Source: Mycobacteriaceae bacterium
GTDB lineage: Bacteria > Actinomycetota > Actinomycetes > Mycobacteriales > Mycobacteriaceae
Assembly: GCA_019245755.1 (NCBI GenBank)
Contig: JAFARC010000064.1
Location: forward strand, 1 to 64,000
Direction of reading: 5' to 3'
DNA: 64,000 nt
Shown here: positions 48,361 to 56,792 of the stretch, piece after piece
Layout: each line of letters opens with the position of its first letter
Position numbering within the stretch: position 1 is the first letter of the stretch
The notes under the pieces: generated by a model
Told to the model about the DNA's origin: nothing
What the model saw: the letters and a program-made list of their open reading frames with translations, nothing else
The model's database searches: none
Program-made: the position numbers and the translations under genes

Positions 48361-49755
48361 ATGGAGAGACTGAGCGGACTGGACGCCAGTTTCCTGTACA
48401 TCGAAAGTTCCAGTCAGCCGCTGAACGTGTGCTCCATCGTGGAGCTGGACACCTCGACGATGCCCGGCGGTTATACCTTTGATCGTTTCCGCGACGAATT
48501 GCTGCTGCGGGTCAAAGCCGTGCCGGAGTTCCGCGAGAAGCTGGCCGACAGCCAGCTCAATCTGGACCATCCGGTCTGGATCGAGGACAACGATTTCGAT
48601 GTCGACCGTCATCTGCATCGCATCGGTCTACCCTCGCCGGGCGGCCGCCGCGAATTGGCTGCCATCTGCGGACACATCGCCTCGCTTCCGCTGGACCGCA
48701 GCCGACCGTTGTGGGAGATGTGGGTCATCGAGGGAATTACGGGCGGCGATGCACACGACGGCGGTCCGCTGGTCGTGATGACCAAGGTTCATCACGCCGC
48801 CGTCGACGGGGTGACGGGCGCGAGCCTGCTGTCGCAGTTGTGCAGCACCCAACCGGACGCGCCGCCGCCCGATCCGCTGGTCGGCCCGGGCCATGCCAGC
48901 TCACTGGAGATCGCGGTAAGCGGGCTGCTGCGGTTCGCGACCCGTCCGCTGCGGCTGGCCAATGTATTGCCGACCACCGTGTCGACGGTATTGACCACGC
49001 TGCGTCGCGCCCGCAGCGGTCTGGCGATGGCGCCACCATTCGCGGCGCCCCCGACGGTGTTCAACGACTCGATCACCGCTCAGCGCGATATCGCCTTCAC
49101 CGAGCTGAGGCTGGCGGACATCAAGGCGGTGAAGAACCAGTTCGGCGTCAAGGTCAACGACGTGGTCATGGCGTTGTGCGCGGGCGTGCTGCGGCGGTTC
49201 CTGCTTGATCACGGCCAGTTGCCGGACACCTCCCTGGTGGCGATGGTTCCGGTGTCGGTGCACGAAAGGTCCGATCGGCCCGGCCGCAACCAGCTCTCTG
49301 GGATGTTCTGCCGTCTCGAGACCCACGTCGCCGACCCGGTCGAGCGGCTCCGCGCGATCGCCCGGGCGAGCGCCATTGCCAAGGAACATAGTTCGGCCAT
49401 CGCGCCGACCCTGCTGCAGGACTGGACGGAACTGACTGCCCGGGCACTGTTCGGGTTGGTGATGCGGCTCGTCGCCGCCGGTCCGCGCACGCAGAACCCC
49501 GTCTACAACGTGCTGATCTCTAATGTCCCCGGCCCGCAGACAACCTTGTACTTCCTGGGCGCAGAAGTGGTGGCGCTGTACCCGCTGGGGCCGATTTTCC
49601 ACGGCTCTGGGCTGAATATCACCGTGATGTCGTTGAACGGCAAACTCGACATCGGCATCATCTCGTGCCCCGATCTGCTGCCGGACCTGTGGGAGCTGGC
49701 CGACGACTTTCCCATTGCCCTCGACGAGTTGCTCGGCTACGTCGACGCGCGATAA
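48361..49755 (+). CDS. Wax ester synthase / diacylglycerol acyltransferase (WS/DGAT)
   Basis: This encodes 464 residues starting MERLSGLDASFLYIES, the typical WS/DGAT start. The active-site motif HHxxxDG is HHAAVDG (about residues 143-149). The second conserved region is NVLISNVPGPQ (about 380-390), and the C-terminal domain has GLNITVMSLNGKLDIGIISCPD. It esterifies acyl-CoA with diacylglycerol or fatty alcohols for storage lipid synthesis. It stands 84 bases after the alpha/beta hydrolase gene. Confidence 0.93.
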   Translation: MERLSGLDASFLYIESSSQPLNVCSIVELDTSTMPGGYTFDRFRDELLLRVKAVPEFREKLADSQLNLDHPVWIEDNDFDVDRHLHRIGLPSPGGRRELAAICGHIASLPLDRSRPLWEMWVIEGITGGDAHDGGPLVVMTKVHHAAVDGVTGASLLSQLCSTQPDAPPPDPLVGPGHASSLEIAVSGLLRFATRPLRLANVLPTTVSTVLTTLRRARSGLAMAPPFAAPPTVFNDSITAQRDIAFTELRLADIKAVKNQFGVKVNDVVMALCAGVLRRFLLDHGQLPDTSLVAMVPVSVHERSDRPGRNQLSGMFCRLETHVADPVERLRAIARASAIAKEHSSAIAPTLLQDWTELTARALFGLVMRLVAAGPRTQNPVYNVLISNVPGPQTTLYFLGAEVVALYPLGPIFHGSGLNITVMSLNGKLDIGIISCPDLLPDLWELADDFPIALDELLGYVDAR

Positions 49756-49871
49756 GCCTGCGGACGCTCGCCGCTGAGCGTTCAAACTGACGCTGGCGCG
49801 GGCCCGATCGGCGCGTCCTGACAGCCGCTTCAGTGTCGCGAACGGGTCTGCGGCGAACTACGGTTTCACGC

Positions 49872-50303
49872 ATGGCTGGTCGACCGGCGCGGGTCCGTGA
49901 TGTTCACGAAATCGCAGCGGCGATGCCGCACGTCACACGCGTCGCAGGCCCGAAAGGCAACGCGATCTACCAGGTCGGTGGGAAGTCGTTTGTCTTCTTT
50001 CGCAACCCACGCCCGGATGCCAAAGACCCGGTGAGCGGAGAACTGTATGCCGACGTGATCATCATCTGGGTCGAGTCGGAGGCCGACAAGCGCGCGCTGG
50101 TACAGGACCCCGACACGCCGTTCTTTACCACCGACCATTTCAACGGCCATCCGTCGGTGCTGGTGCGCGAATCCGAGTTGAGCCGAGTCGGCAAGACCGA
50201 ACTGACCGAGCTGATCCAGGACGCCTGGTTGTCGCGGGCGTCGAATCGCCGTGGTGCGGCGTGGCTCACCCAACAAGGACTCGCAGACCCCTCCAGCCCC
50301 TGA
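49872..50303 (+). CDS. MmcQ/YjbR family protein
   Basis: This encodes 143 residues. The MmcQ/YjbR fold is a small DNA-binding-like alpha/beta protein. Recognised elements are VRDVHEIAAAMPHVTR, GKSFVFFRNPRPDAKDP and FTTDHFNGHPSVLVRE, followed by a C-terminal helix ELTELIQDAWLSRAS. Function unknown throughout the family. Stands alone 84 bases before the CYP138-like gene. Confidence 0.82.
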   Translation: MAGRPARVRDVHEIAAAMPHVTRVAGPKGNAIYQVGGKSFVFFRNPRPDAKDPVSGELYADVIIIWVESEADKRALVQDPDTPFFTTDHFNGHPSVLVRESELSRVGKTELTELIQDAWLSRASNRRGAAWLTQQGLADPSSP

Positions 50304-50328
50304 CCTAACCGCCGCCATTGCAATGGGC

Positions 50329-50369
50329 CGGTACCGCGGGGTACCGTGTGCTGGTACCTTTGAGTACCA
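50329..50369. promoter_or_regulatory. Double inverted repeat in the CYP138-like promoter
   Basis: CGGTACC-GCGG-GGTACCG (50329-50346) and TGGTAC-CTTTGA-GTACCA (50352-50369) are two adjacent perfect inverted repeats with a shared GGTAC core, 19-59 bases before ATG 50388. This pattern is typical for a TetR-type operator. No regulator gene is adjacent. Confidence 0.65.
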
Positions 50370-50387
50370 CCGTGGAAAGGCAACGAC

Positions 50388-51746
50388 ATGGGTGAAGCGA
50401 CGAGCGACCCGGTGCGGCTCCCGCGAAAAGTCCGAGCCCCCAAGATCGTTCAGGGCCTCGCATTCGTCACCGCGCGGGCCAAGGCGGTGCACGCGCTCGG
50501 CAGGCGATACGGCGCGGCGTTCACCCTCGACCTGCCGATCTTTGGGCCCACCGTGGTGATCAGCGACCCGGTCCTGGTCAAGGACCTGTTCACCACCAGC
50601 ACCGATCTCGTCGGCCGAGCGTCGAACCTCGGCACCATCCTCGGTCCGGGCTCGACGTTCAGCCTCGATGGCGACGAACATCGCCAACGGCGCAAATTGC
50701 TTGTGCCGCCGTTCCACGGCAAGCGGGTGCAGGGTTACGAGCAGATCATCGAGGAGGAGGTGATGCGCGAGATCGCGACGTGGCCCGAAGGACAGGAATT
50801 CGAGACGCTGCGGCCGATGATGCGCATCACCCTGAACGCCATTCTGCGGGCGGTGTTCGGCGCCCGAGGCGCCGCGCTGGACGAGTTGCGGGAACTACTG
50901 CCGCCCGCGGTGGTGCTCGGATCCCGGATCGCGGTGTTGCCGCCGGTCGCCCGGCGCGCCATCGGCCGATGGAGTCCGGGAGCGCGTTTCCTTCAGTACC
51001 GCAGGCGATATGACGCGGTGATCGACACGCTGATCGCCGACGCACGGGCCGATGCCGAGTTCGAGCAGCGCAGCGACGTGCTGTCGCTGCTTCTGCAGGC
51101 ACGCTACGACGACGGCGAGCCGATTTCGGACCGGCACGTCGCCGACGAGCTGTTGACGCTGCTCACCGCGGGTCACGAAACCACCGCGACCACGCTGGCC
51201 TGGACGGTCGAGCGGTTGCGGCGCCACCCGCGACTGCTCGCCCGGTTGAACCAGGAACTCGACGCGGGCGGGTCGCAGCTGCGCCAGGCGACGATCTGGG
51301 AGGTGCAGCGTACCCGCCCGGTTGTCGACGCCACCATTCGGCGCACCAAGCAGCGAATCCGCCTTGGCGAGTGGGTGGTCCCCGAGGGACACAGTGTGAT
51401 CGTGAGCATCGGGCTGGCCCACGCGTCCGAATCCAGTTTCCCCGACGCTCAAACCTTTAACCCGGACCGATTCCTCGACAGCCCGCCGGACACCTACACG
51501 TGGATTCCGTTCGGCGGCGGAGTGCGCCGGTGCGTGGGCGCCGCGTTCGCGAACATGGAGATGAATGTGACGCTGCGCACCCTGCTCCGCGAATTCCGGT
51601 TCGGCACAACCGATGCCGCGGGGGAACGGGTGCACTCTCGCGGCGTGGCGACGGCCCCCGGTCGCGGCGGCCGCGCAGTTCTCTACCGGCGATCGCCCCG
51701 GTCGGCGCCCACTGCGGCGGCCGACACCGGGCGAGTGCCGGCGTGA
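50388..51746 (+). CDS. cyp138: Cytochrome P450, CYP138-like
   Basis: This encodes 452 residues. Elements in order: a conserved LFTTSTDLVGR region, C-helix DGDEHRQRRKLL (about residue 92), I-helix AGHETTATTLAW (about 262), ExxR in EVQR (about 303), and the heme loop FGGGVRRCVGAAFANME (about 373-389). I match it from memory to CYP138 (Rv0136): the segments MRITLNAILRAVFGA and PPFHGK are near-identical. The physiological substrate is unknown. Its stop TGA abuts the hypD stop (TGATCA at 51744-51749). A double inverted repeat lies upstream. Confidence 0.88.
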   Translation: MGEATSDPVRLPRKVRAPKIVQGLAFVTARAKAVHALGRRYGAAFTLDLPIFGPTVVISDPVLVKDLFTTSTDLVGRASNLGTILGPGSTFSLDGDEHRQRRKLLVPPFHGKRVQGYEQIIEEEVMREIATWPEGQEFETLRPMMRITLNAILRAVFGARGAALDELRELLPPAVVLGSRIAVLPPVARRAIGRWSPGARFLQYRRRYDAVIDTLIADARADAEFEQRSDVLSLLLQARYDDGEPISDRHVADELLTLLTAGHETTATTLAWTVERLRRHPRLLARLNQELDAGGSQLRQATIWEVQRTRPVVDATIRRTKQRIRLGEWVVPEGHSVIVSIGLAHASESSFPDAQTFNPDRFLDSPPDTYTWIPFGGGVRRCVGAAFANMEMNVTLRTLLREFRFGTTDAAGERVHSRGVATAPGRGGRAVLYRRSPRSAPTAAADTGRVPA

Positions 51747-52895
51747 TCACGCTTGGGCGGCGGCGTGTCCGACGAGTTGGGCCGCATCACGGTGCAGACG
51801 GCCGAAGTTGTAGTAGGCCGCGCACGCCCCTTCCGGCGAGACCATGCAGGTCCCGATGGGCGTCTCGGGTGTGCACGCGGTACCGAAGACTTTGCATTCC
51901 CACGGCTTGAGCACACCCTTGAGAACCTCGCCGCATTGGCACGCCTTTGGATCGGCGACCCGCACTCCCGGCATCGAGAATCTGCGCTCGGCGTCGAACC
52001 CGGCGAAGTCGTTGTTCAGCTTCAACGCACTCTGTGAAATGAAACCCAGTCCGCGCCATTCGAAGTGCGGACGCAACGCGAACACCTGCGCCATCAGCGC
52101 GAGGGCCGCCGGGTTGCCCTGCTCGTGCACCACGCGCGAGTACTGGTTCTCCACCTCGCAGCGCCCCTCGTGGATCTGGCGCAGCAGCATCGCGACCGAG
52201 GCAAGGATGTCGAGCGGCTCGAAGCCGGCGACCACCAGCGGCTTGCGGTAAACCTCGGGCACGAATCGGTACGGTCGGTTGCCGACCACCGTCGACACGT
52301 GACCGGGACCGATGAACCCCGACAGCCGCAGATCGGGCGACTCGAGGATCGCCTTGATCGGCGGAATGATCGTGACGTGGTTGCAGAACACGCTGAAGTT
52401 GCTCAACCCCAGTTCCCGAGCCCGCACCAGCGTGACGGCAGTGGAAGGCGCGGTGGTCTCGAATCCGATCGCGAAGAACACCACCTGCTTGCCGGGGTTG
52501 TTGGTCGCGATCTTCAGGGAGTCCAGCGGCGAGTACACGAACCTCACGTCTGCTCCCCGAGCCTTGGCGTCGAGCAGGTTGCCGTCGGACCCCGGCACTC
52601 GCATCATGTCGCCGAAGCAGGTGAAGATCATGTCGGGTTGCCGTGCCAGCCACATCGCGTCGTCGATGCGACCCATCGGTATCACGCACACCGGGCAGCC
52701 GGGCCCGTGCACAAGCTCCACGCTCGTCGGCAACAGGTGCTCGATGCCGTGCCGGTAGATGGTGTGGGTGTGTCCCCCGCACACCTCCATGAACTTGAAC
52801 GGCTCGTCACCCTCGATTGCGTTGGCCAAGGTTTCGATCGCCGACAACAGCCGGCGGGCGGCGGCGGGATCCCGGAATTCTTCAACAAAACGCAT
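51747..52895 (-). CDS. hypD: Hydrogenase maturation factor HypD
   Basis: This encodes 382 residues from ATG 52895 (MRFVEEFRDP). HypD is the [4Fe-4S] scaffold on which Fe(CN)2CO is built with HypC. All signatures are here: EVCGGHTHTIYRHG (about residues 37-50), HGPGCPVCVIP (about 63-73), GFETTAPSTA (about 145), and the C-terminal Cys cluster (ACQCGEVLKG, WECKVFGTAC and GTCMVSPEGAC) binding the Fe-S centre. It is the last gene of the hyp operon, 14 bases after hypC. The longer open frame reaching 53180 is antisense-like read-through and is not used. Confidence 0.95.
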   Translation of the reverse strand: MRFVEEFRDPAAARRLLSAIETLANAIEGDEPFKFMEVCGGHTHTIYRHGIEHLLPTSVELVHGPGCPVCVIPMGRIDDAMWLARQPDMIFTCFGDMMRVPGSDGNLLDAKARGADVRFVYSPLDSLKIATNNPGKQVVFFAIGFETTAPSTAVTLVRARELGLSNFSVFCNHVTIIPPIKAILESPDLRLSGFIGPGHVSTVVGNRPYRFVPEVYRKPLVVAGFEPLDILASVAMLLRQIHEGRCEVENQYSRVVHEQGNPAALALMAQVFALRPHFEWRGLGFISQSALKLNNDFAGFDAERRFSMPGVRVADPKACQCGEVLKGVLKPWECKVFGTACTPETPIGTCMVSPEGACAAYYNFGRLHRDAAQLVGHAAAQA

Positions 52896-52909
52896 GGTGC
52901 TCTTTCGCG

Positions 52910-53182
52910 TCAGACGATGGATGAGGAGTCGAAAGCTTCGATTTCGGTGGTGTAGGCGTCGCCGAGTTGTTTGACGGCGGTGAGCGTGAGTTGCGCTTCG
53001 GCCTCGTCGATCTTGGCCATCGCGAATCCGACGTGGACCAGCACCCACTCGTCCGGTTTGGGCATCTCCTTCTCGAGCAGTCGCACGCTGATCGTGCGCT
53101 GTACGCCGCTCACGTCGACTTTGGCCAGGTAGTTGTCGGCGTCGGTGATCTCGACGATACGTCCTGGAATCCCAAGGCACAT
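52910..53182 (-). CDS. hypC: Hydrogenase maturation chaperone HypC
   Basis: This encodes 90 residues beginning MCLGIPGRIVEI, with the essential N-terminal Cys2. HypC binds HypD and carries the iron complex to the hydrogenase large subunit. The second family motif is VLVHVGFAMAKIDE (about residues 47-60). Spaced 24 bases after hypE, and followed at once by hypD. GAGGAT is the ribosome site. Confidence 0.95.
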   Translation of the reverse strand: MCLGIPGRIVEITDADNYLAKVDVSGVQRTISVRLLEKEMPKPDEWVLVHVGFAMAKIDEAEAQLTLTAVKQLGDAYTTEIEAFDSSSIV

Positions 53183-53206
53183 AACGGGTAATCCTCCTCA
53201 GCAGAC

Positions 53207-54319
53207 TCAGCAGATGCGCGGCAGCGGATCACCGACAAGCATGTCGACGATCCGCGTGCCTCCGAACCCGGTACGAACGATGACGGTGGCCGCCGGCTCA
53301 GCCAGGACCTCACCGATCTCGGCGGCCTGGGCACCCAACGGGTGAGAACGCAGCGCGGCCAGCCCCGCGTCGGCTTCCTCCGGTGCGACGACGGCGATGA
53401 ACTTGCCTTCGTTGGCAACGTAAAGCGGATCGATTCCCAGCATTTCGCAAGCACCGTTGACCATCGGCCGCACCGGCAGATGCTGCTCGTCGAGCACGAT
53501 CGCGACGTTGGCGGCGTGCGCCAGCTCGTTGCAGACGGTGCCCACGCCGCCCCGCGTCGGGTCTCGCAACCAGCGCGTCGCCGGTGCTGCCTCCAGAAGC
53601 GTTTCCACCAGCCCGGTCACCGCTGCGGTGTCGGAGACGATGTCGGCCTCGATTGCGAGGTCCCCTCGGGCGAGCATCACGGCCATGCCGTGATCGCCGA
53701 TCGTGCCGGAGATCATAACCTTGTCGCCCGGGCGAACCGATGACGCCGACAGTTCGCGGCCCTCCGGGATCATTCCCGCGCCCGTCGTGGTGATGAACAG
53801 CCCATCGGCCGCGCCCTTCGGCACCACCTTCGTATCGCCGGTGACGATCCGGACCCCGGCGGTAGCCGCCGCCAGCGCCATGTCGGCGACGATGTCTTTG
53901 AGCTCGGCGATTGGAAATCCCTCTTCCAACACATAGGCCGCCGAAATCCACTGTGGTACCGCCCCGGCCATGGCGAGATCGTTGAGCGTGCCGTGCACGG
54001 CGAGGTGACCGATCGAGCCACCCGGAAAGCGCAGCGGCTGCACCACGAACGAGTCGGTGGACATCGCCATCCGCTCGCCGCTCGGCAACGCGAAAACCGC
54101 GCTGTCCCCGAGCATTTCCAGCAGCGGGTTGCGGAACGCCTCGACGAAGACGGCGTCGACGAGCGCGGCCGACGCTTTTCCGCCGGCGCCGTGCGCCAAA
54201 GTGACGACCTCGTCGCGCAGCCGTGGTCGCCGCTTGCGGAAATCGTCGATCCGTTCAATGACCTGAGCCTCGGCGTACTTCGGCCCCGATGAGAGGTAGT
54301 CGCTTACCGCTTTCTCCAC
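53207..54319 (-). CDS. hypE: Hydrogenase maturation protein HypE
   Basis: This encodes 370 residues from GTG 54319, which overlaps the preceding stop (TAGTG). HypE dehydrates the thiocarboxamide on its own C-terminal Cys to thiocyanate for the CN ligands. The C-terminus is PRIC, the required Cys. ATP-binding AIR-synthase motifs are HGAGGKAS, GDSAVFALPSGERMAMSTDSF and GGSIGHLAVHGTLNDLAMAGA. HypF, its carbamoyl donor, is not in the window. Confidence 0.95.
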   Translation of the reverse strand: MEKAVSDYLSSGPKYAEAQVIERIDDFRKRRPRLRDEVVTLAHGAGGKASAALVDAVFVEAFRNPLLEMLGDSAVFALPSGERMAMSTDSFVVQPLRFPGGSIGHLAVHGTLNDLAMAGAVPQWISAAYVLEEGFPIAELKDIVADMALAAATAGVRIVTGDTKVVPKGAADGLFITTTGAGMIPEGRELSASSVRPGDKVMISGTIGDHGMAVMLARGDLAIEADIVSDTAAVTGLVETLLEAAPATRWLRDPTRGGVGTVCNELAHAANVAIVLDEQHLPVRPMVNGACEMLGIDPLYVANEGKFIAVVAPEEADAGLAALRSHPLGAQAAEIGEVLAEPAATVIVRTGFGGTRIVDMLVGDPLPRIC

Positions 54320-54984
54320 TAGACGTCGGCTCCTTGGCTTTGAACGCTCTCCCAGAGCTGATAACCCAACAGAGCCTGTGCCTCTTGAATGCGATGCACG
54401 CTCTGCGACCGGACCACGAAGCACACGTCCACATCCGGGCTGGTGGCGAACGATCCCCCGTCATAGCCGGCGAAACCGATGGTGTACAGCCCACGGCGGC
54501 GCGCCTCACGCAGCGCGACCATCAGATCGGGCGAGCTTCCGCTGGTGGACATCGCGATCGCGATGTCCCCGGACCGCGACCGGGCAATCAACTGCCGACC
54601 AAACACCAACTCGAAACCGACGTCGTTGCCCAGAGCGGTCAGTATCGCCTGGTCGGTGGTCAATGACCAGGCCGGTAACGGATCGCCGGCGGGCGGCCGG
54701 GCGAACAGCGCCGCCAGCGTGGTGGAGTCAGTGGAGCTGCCCCCGTTGCCGAACGTGAACAGCCGCCCCCCCGCGGCGAACCGGCGGGCCATCTCGGCCG
54801 CCGCGGTGGCCACCAGGCCCTCGTTGGTCTCCACCGTGGCCCGCCGCAGCGCTGCGCTTTCGGCGGCCTTCGATCGTGCCGACGCGGTCAGGTCAACGAG
54901 AAGCGATTTCGAGTCACGCTCCTCGGCGTCGATGAACGGGTACAGGAAATTGGTGGCTTCTGCGTCTGCCTGATTGCCGCTCAC
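54319..54984 (-). CDS. SIS-domain phosphosugar isomerase-like protein of the hyp operon
   Basis: This encodes 221 residues from GTG 54984 (VSGNQADAEATNFLYPF). The SIS fold is seen in GRLFTFGNGGSSTDSTTLAALF (about residues 73-94) and AIAMSTSGSSPDLMVALREARRRGL (about 146-170), both as in sedoheptulose-7-phosphate isomerase GmhA. Actinobacterial hydrogenase clusters often carry such a gene. Its role there is unknown. It starts one base after the SIS-HypC fusion and overlaps hypE, so the three are translationally coupled. Confidence 0.85.
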   Translation of the reverse strand: MSGNQADAEATNFLYPFIDAEERDSKSLLVDLTASARSKAAESAALRRATVETNEGLVATAAAEMARRFAAGGRLFTFGNGGSSTDSTTLAALFARPPAGDPLPAWSLTTDQAILTALGNDVGFELVFGRQLIARSRSGDIAIAMSTSGSSPDLMVALREARRRGLYTIGFAGYDGGSFATSPDVDVCFVVRSQSVHRIQEAQALLGYQLWESVQSQGADV

Positions 54985-54985
54985 C

Positions 54986-55708
54986 TCACGACTCCTCGCC
55001 CACTTTGCTGATCGCCATCCCGGCGTGTACCAGCACGAGTTCACCCGGCGCCACCGGTTCCACCAGCACCGTTGACACGGGCTCCTCGCCGTCGCCGGTG
55101 CGCACGCGCGCCACACCCTCGACCGAAGACGACAAAACCTCCCCCAGCCTGCCCTCGTCGCTGCACGTCACGCAGAGCTCCTCGCCGCATTCGCCGTCAC
55201 CGGGCTTCATCAGCCCAGGGTGCTCGAAGCAGACATGCGTGAGCTCCCACAGCAGGTGGTACAGCAAAACGAAGCACCCGGTCGCAGGCGTACGCGGGTC
55301 AGGGTCATCAAGCCAGAGCACGTGATCGGCCGCCCCGACCGGCGGTCGCGCGCCGTTGCCGATCCACAGCGTCGTCGCCCCCCAGGCCGGTGCCCTGCGC
55401 ATCACCGAACACACTGCGTGGTCGTCGGCATCGGCGACCGCGATCACGATGTCGCCGGGCCGTACGGAAACCCTTGCCGCACTAACGAAGTCCGGACCGA
55501 TCAGCGCCACGGCGGGCAGCGCTCTTTTGCCGACGATCACCGGATGGACGAATTCCACCGCGATGTGCTGGGCGTGCGGCGCCCACGACGGCGCCAGAGA
55601 CCACATGGTGGCGCCGGCCGAGAACTTCCGCGCCAGAGTGAGCGCCGCGGCCGCCAGGTCGGATGCGAGTTCGTCGCCGAGCCCGCGGTCGATGGCCGTG
55701 GGGATCAT
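54986..55708 (-). CDS. SIS-HypC/HupF fusion protein, first gene of the hyp operon
   Basis: This encodes 240 residues. The N-terminal 150 residues (LAAAALTLARKFSAGATMW, VEFVHPVIVGKRALPAVALIG, RPGDIVIAVADADDHAV) are a degenerate SIS-like fold. The linker LLWELTHVCFEHPGLMKP leads to a C-terminal HypC/HupF-like module: CVTCSDEGRLGEVL (about 175-188) and PGELVLVHAGMAISKVG (about 221-237). It lacks the MCLG start; the Cys pair CVTC may serve in its place. An AT-rich 122-base stretch upstream (55709-55830) probably holds the operon promoter. The role is inferred: a second chaperone dedicated to one hydrogenase. Confidence 0.82.
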   Translation of the reverse strand: MIPTAIDRGLGDELASDLAAAALTLARKFSAGATMWSLAPSWAPHAQHIAVEFVHPVIVGKRALPAVALIGPDFVSAARVSVRPGDIVIAVADADDHAVCSVMRRAPAWGATTLWIGNGARPPVGAADHVLWLDDPDPRTPATGCFVLLYHLLWELTHVCFEHPGLMKPGDGECGEELCVTCSDEGRLGEVLSSSVEGVARVRTGDGEEPVSTVLVEPVAPGELVLVHAGMAISKVGEES

Positions 55709-55830
55709 CGATCAACCCCCTGTCTGCGCTTTTGTCGGCGCTTCACCAGTCTCCGCCTCGACCGCGCGACGCAGCAATACAAATTCAGGAAAAAGTTGCT
55801 CCGAAACTAGCCGTCGATTATCAAGATCAA

Positions 55831-56670
55831 TTAACGAACCCCTAAGCCCTGTCTGATCGCGGCGGCGTCTCGCACCAGTTGAACTGTCGCCGGGCGCAGT
55901 TCGTCGATGGACCCGAGCGGCGCGGCGTATCCGACTCGGGTGTAGGCCACGCCACGTTGGGTCACGACCCGCAGGTCCAGACCGTAACGATCGGCGCCGG
56001 TGCAGGTGGCGGTCGTCGTGTCGGGGTAGCCGCCGAGGGTCTGTGCCATCAGCCGCAGGGAGCCGGCGTGGTCGTGGTTGAGGTGCGTGATGGCGTCGGC
56101 CGCGCATGGCCGGATCGGATCGGGTTGCGCCGCCAGATAACCACCACCGGTCGCCGAATCCATCCGGCCGTAGCCGCCGACCCACCGCACCCGCTGCACC
56201 CGAAGGATCCACAGCGAGAAGTCGCTGTAGCTGATGTAGTACTTGGCTGCGGCTACCGCAGCGAGGTGTGCGTCCCTTGCGGCACTTAGTTCCGGCCCCG
56301 CCGGCCGCTCCACCACACCGGCGAGGGTGACCCGGGCGCCGGCCAGCGGGTCGGGATCGGTGGCCGGGCCGACTATCGCGATGCTGGCGCGCGGGTCGGC
56401 GGCCAGGTTGCGACCGTGTTCGGCCAGTCGGGAAACGCACAGCACCGGCGCACCGCCGAGCAGCCCGTAGGTGACCAGCGACGCCCACGGGCCACCCTCG
56501 CTGGTCAGGCTCGCCAGCGTGCCGGTGTTGGTGGACCCGACGATGGTCCGGGCCTCCTCGGCGGCCGACGGGCGAGCGGGGTTGGCCACCGCGGTCAGCG
56601 GCGGCGGGACCGAGGGAGCATCGCCCGGATCACCGTGATCACGGGCCGCCGCGCTGCCGGAAAACGTCAT
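55831..56670 (-). CDS. DUF2470 / HugZ-like flavin or heme-binding protein
   Basis: This encodes 279 residues from ATG 56670 (MTFSGSAAARDHG). The N-terminal half is a pyridoxamine 5'-phosphate oxidase-like split barrel (GTLASLTSEGGPWASLVTYG, ADPRASIAIVG), and the C-terminal half is a DUF2470 domain (DAITHLNHDHAGSLRLMAQTLGG, with His residues as in HugZ). Related proteins degrade heme or bind flavin. It lies 122 bases upstream of the hyp operon on the same strand. I see no shared reading frame or overlap, so cotranscription is uncertain. Confidence 0.85.
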   Translation of the reverse strand: MTFSGSAAARDHGDPGDAPSVPPPLTAVANPARPSAAEEARTIVGSTNTGTLASLTSEGGPWASLVTYGLLGGAPVLCVSRLAEHGRNLAADPRASIAIVGPATDPDPLAGARVTLAGVVERPAGPELSAARDAHLAAVAAAKYYISYSDFSLWILRVQRVRWVGGYGRMDSATGGGYLAAQPDPIRPCAADAITHLNHDHAGSLRLMAQTLGGYPDTTTATCTGADRYGLDLRVVTQRGVAYTRVGYAAPLGSIDELRPATVQLVRDAAAIRQGLGVR

Positions 56671-56792
56671 GGCATGAGTAAAGCAGCTGCCCCGGCAGCG
56701 CCTGACCGGGCAACAAGTCGAGTAGTCGATTACTCGCGGCCAGCCGGTCAGCGAGCGTGACACTCACCTGAGCAGCCCAAGGAGTGGTGAGC

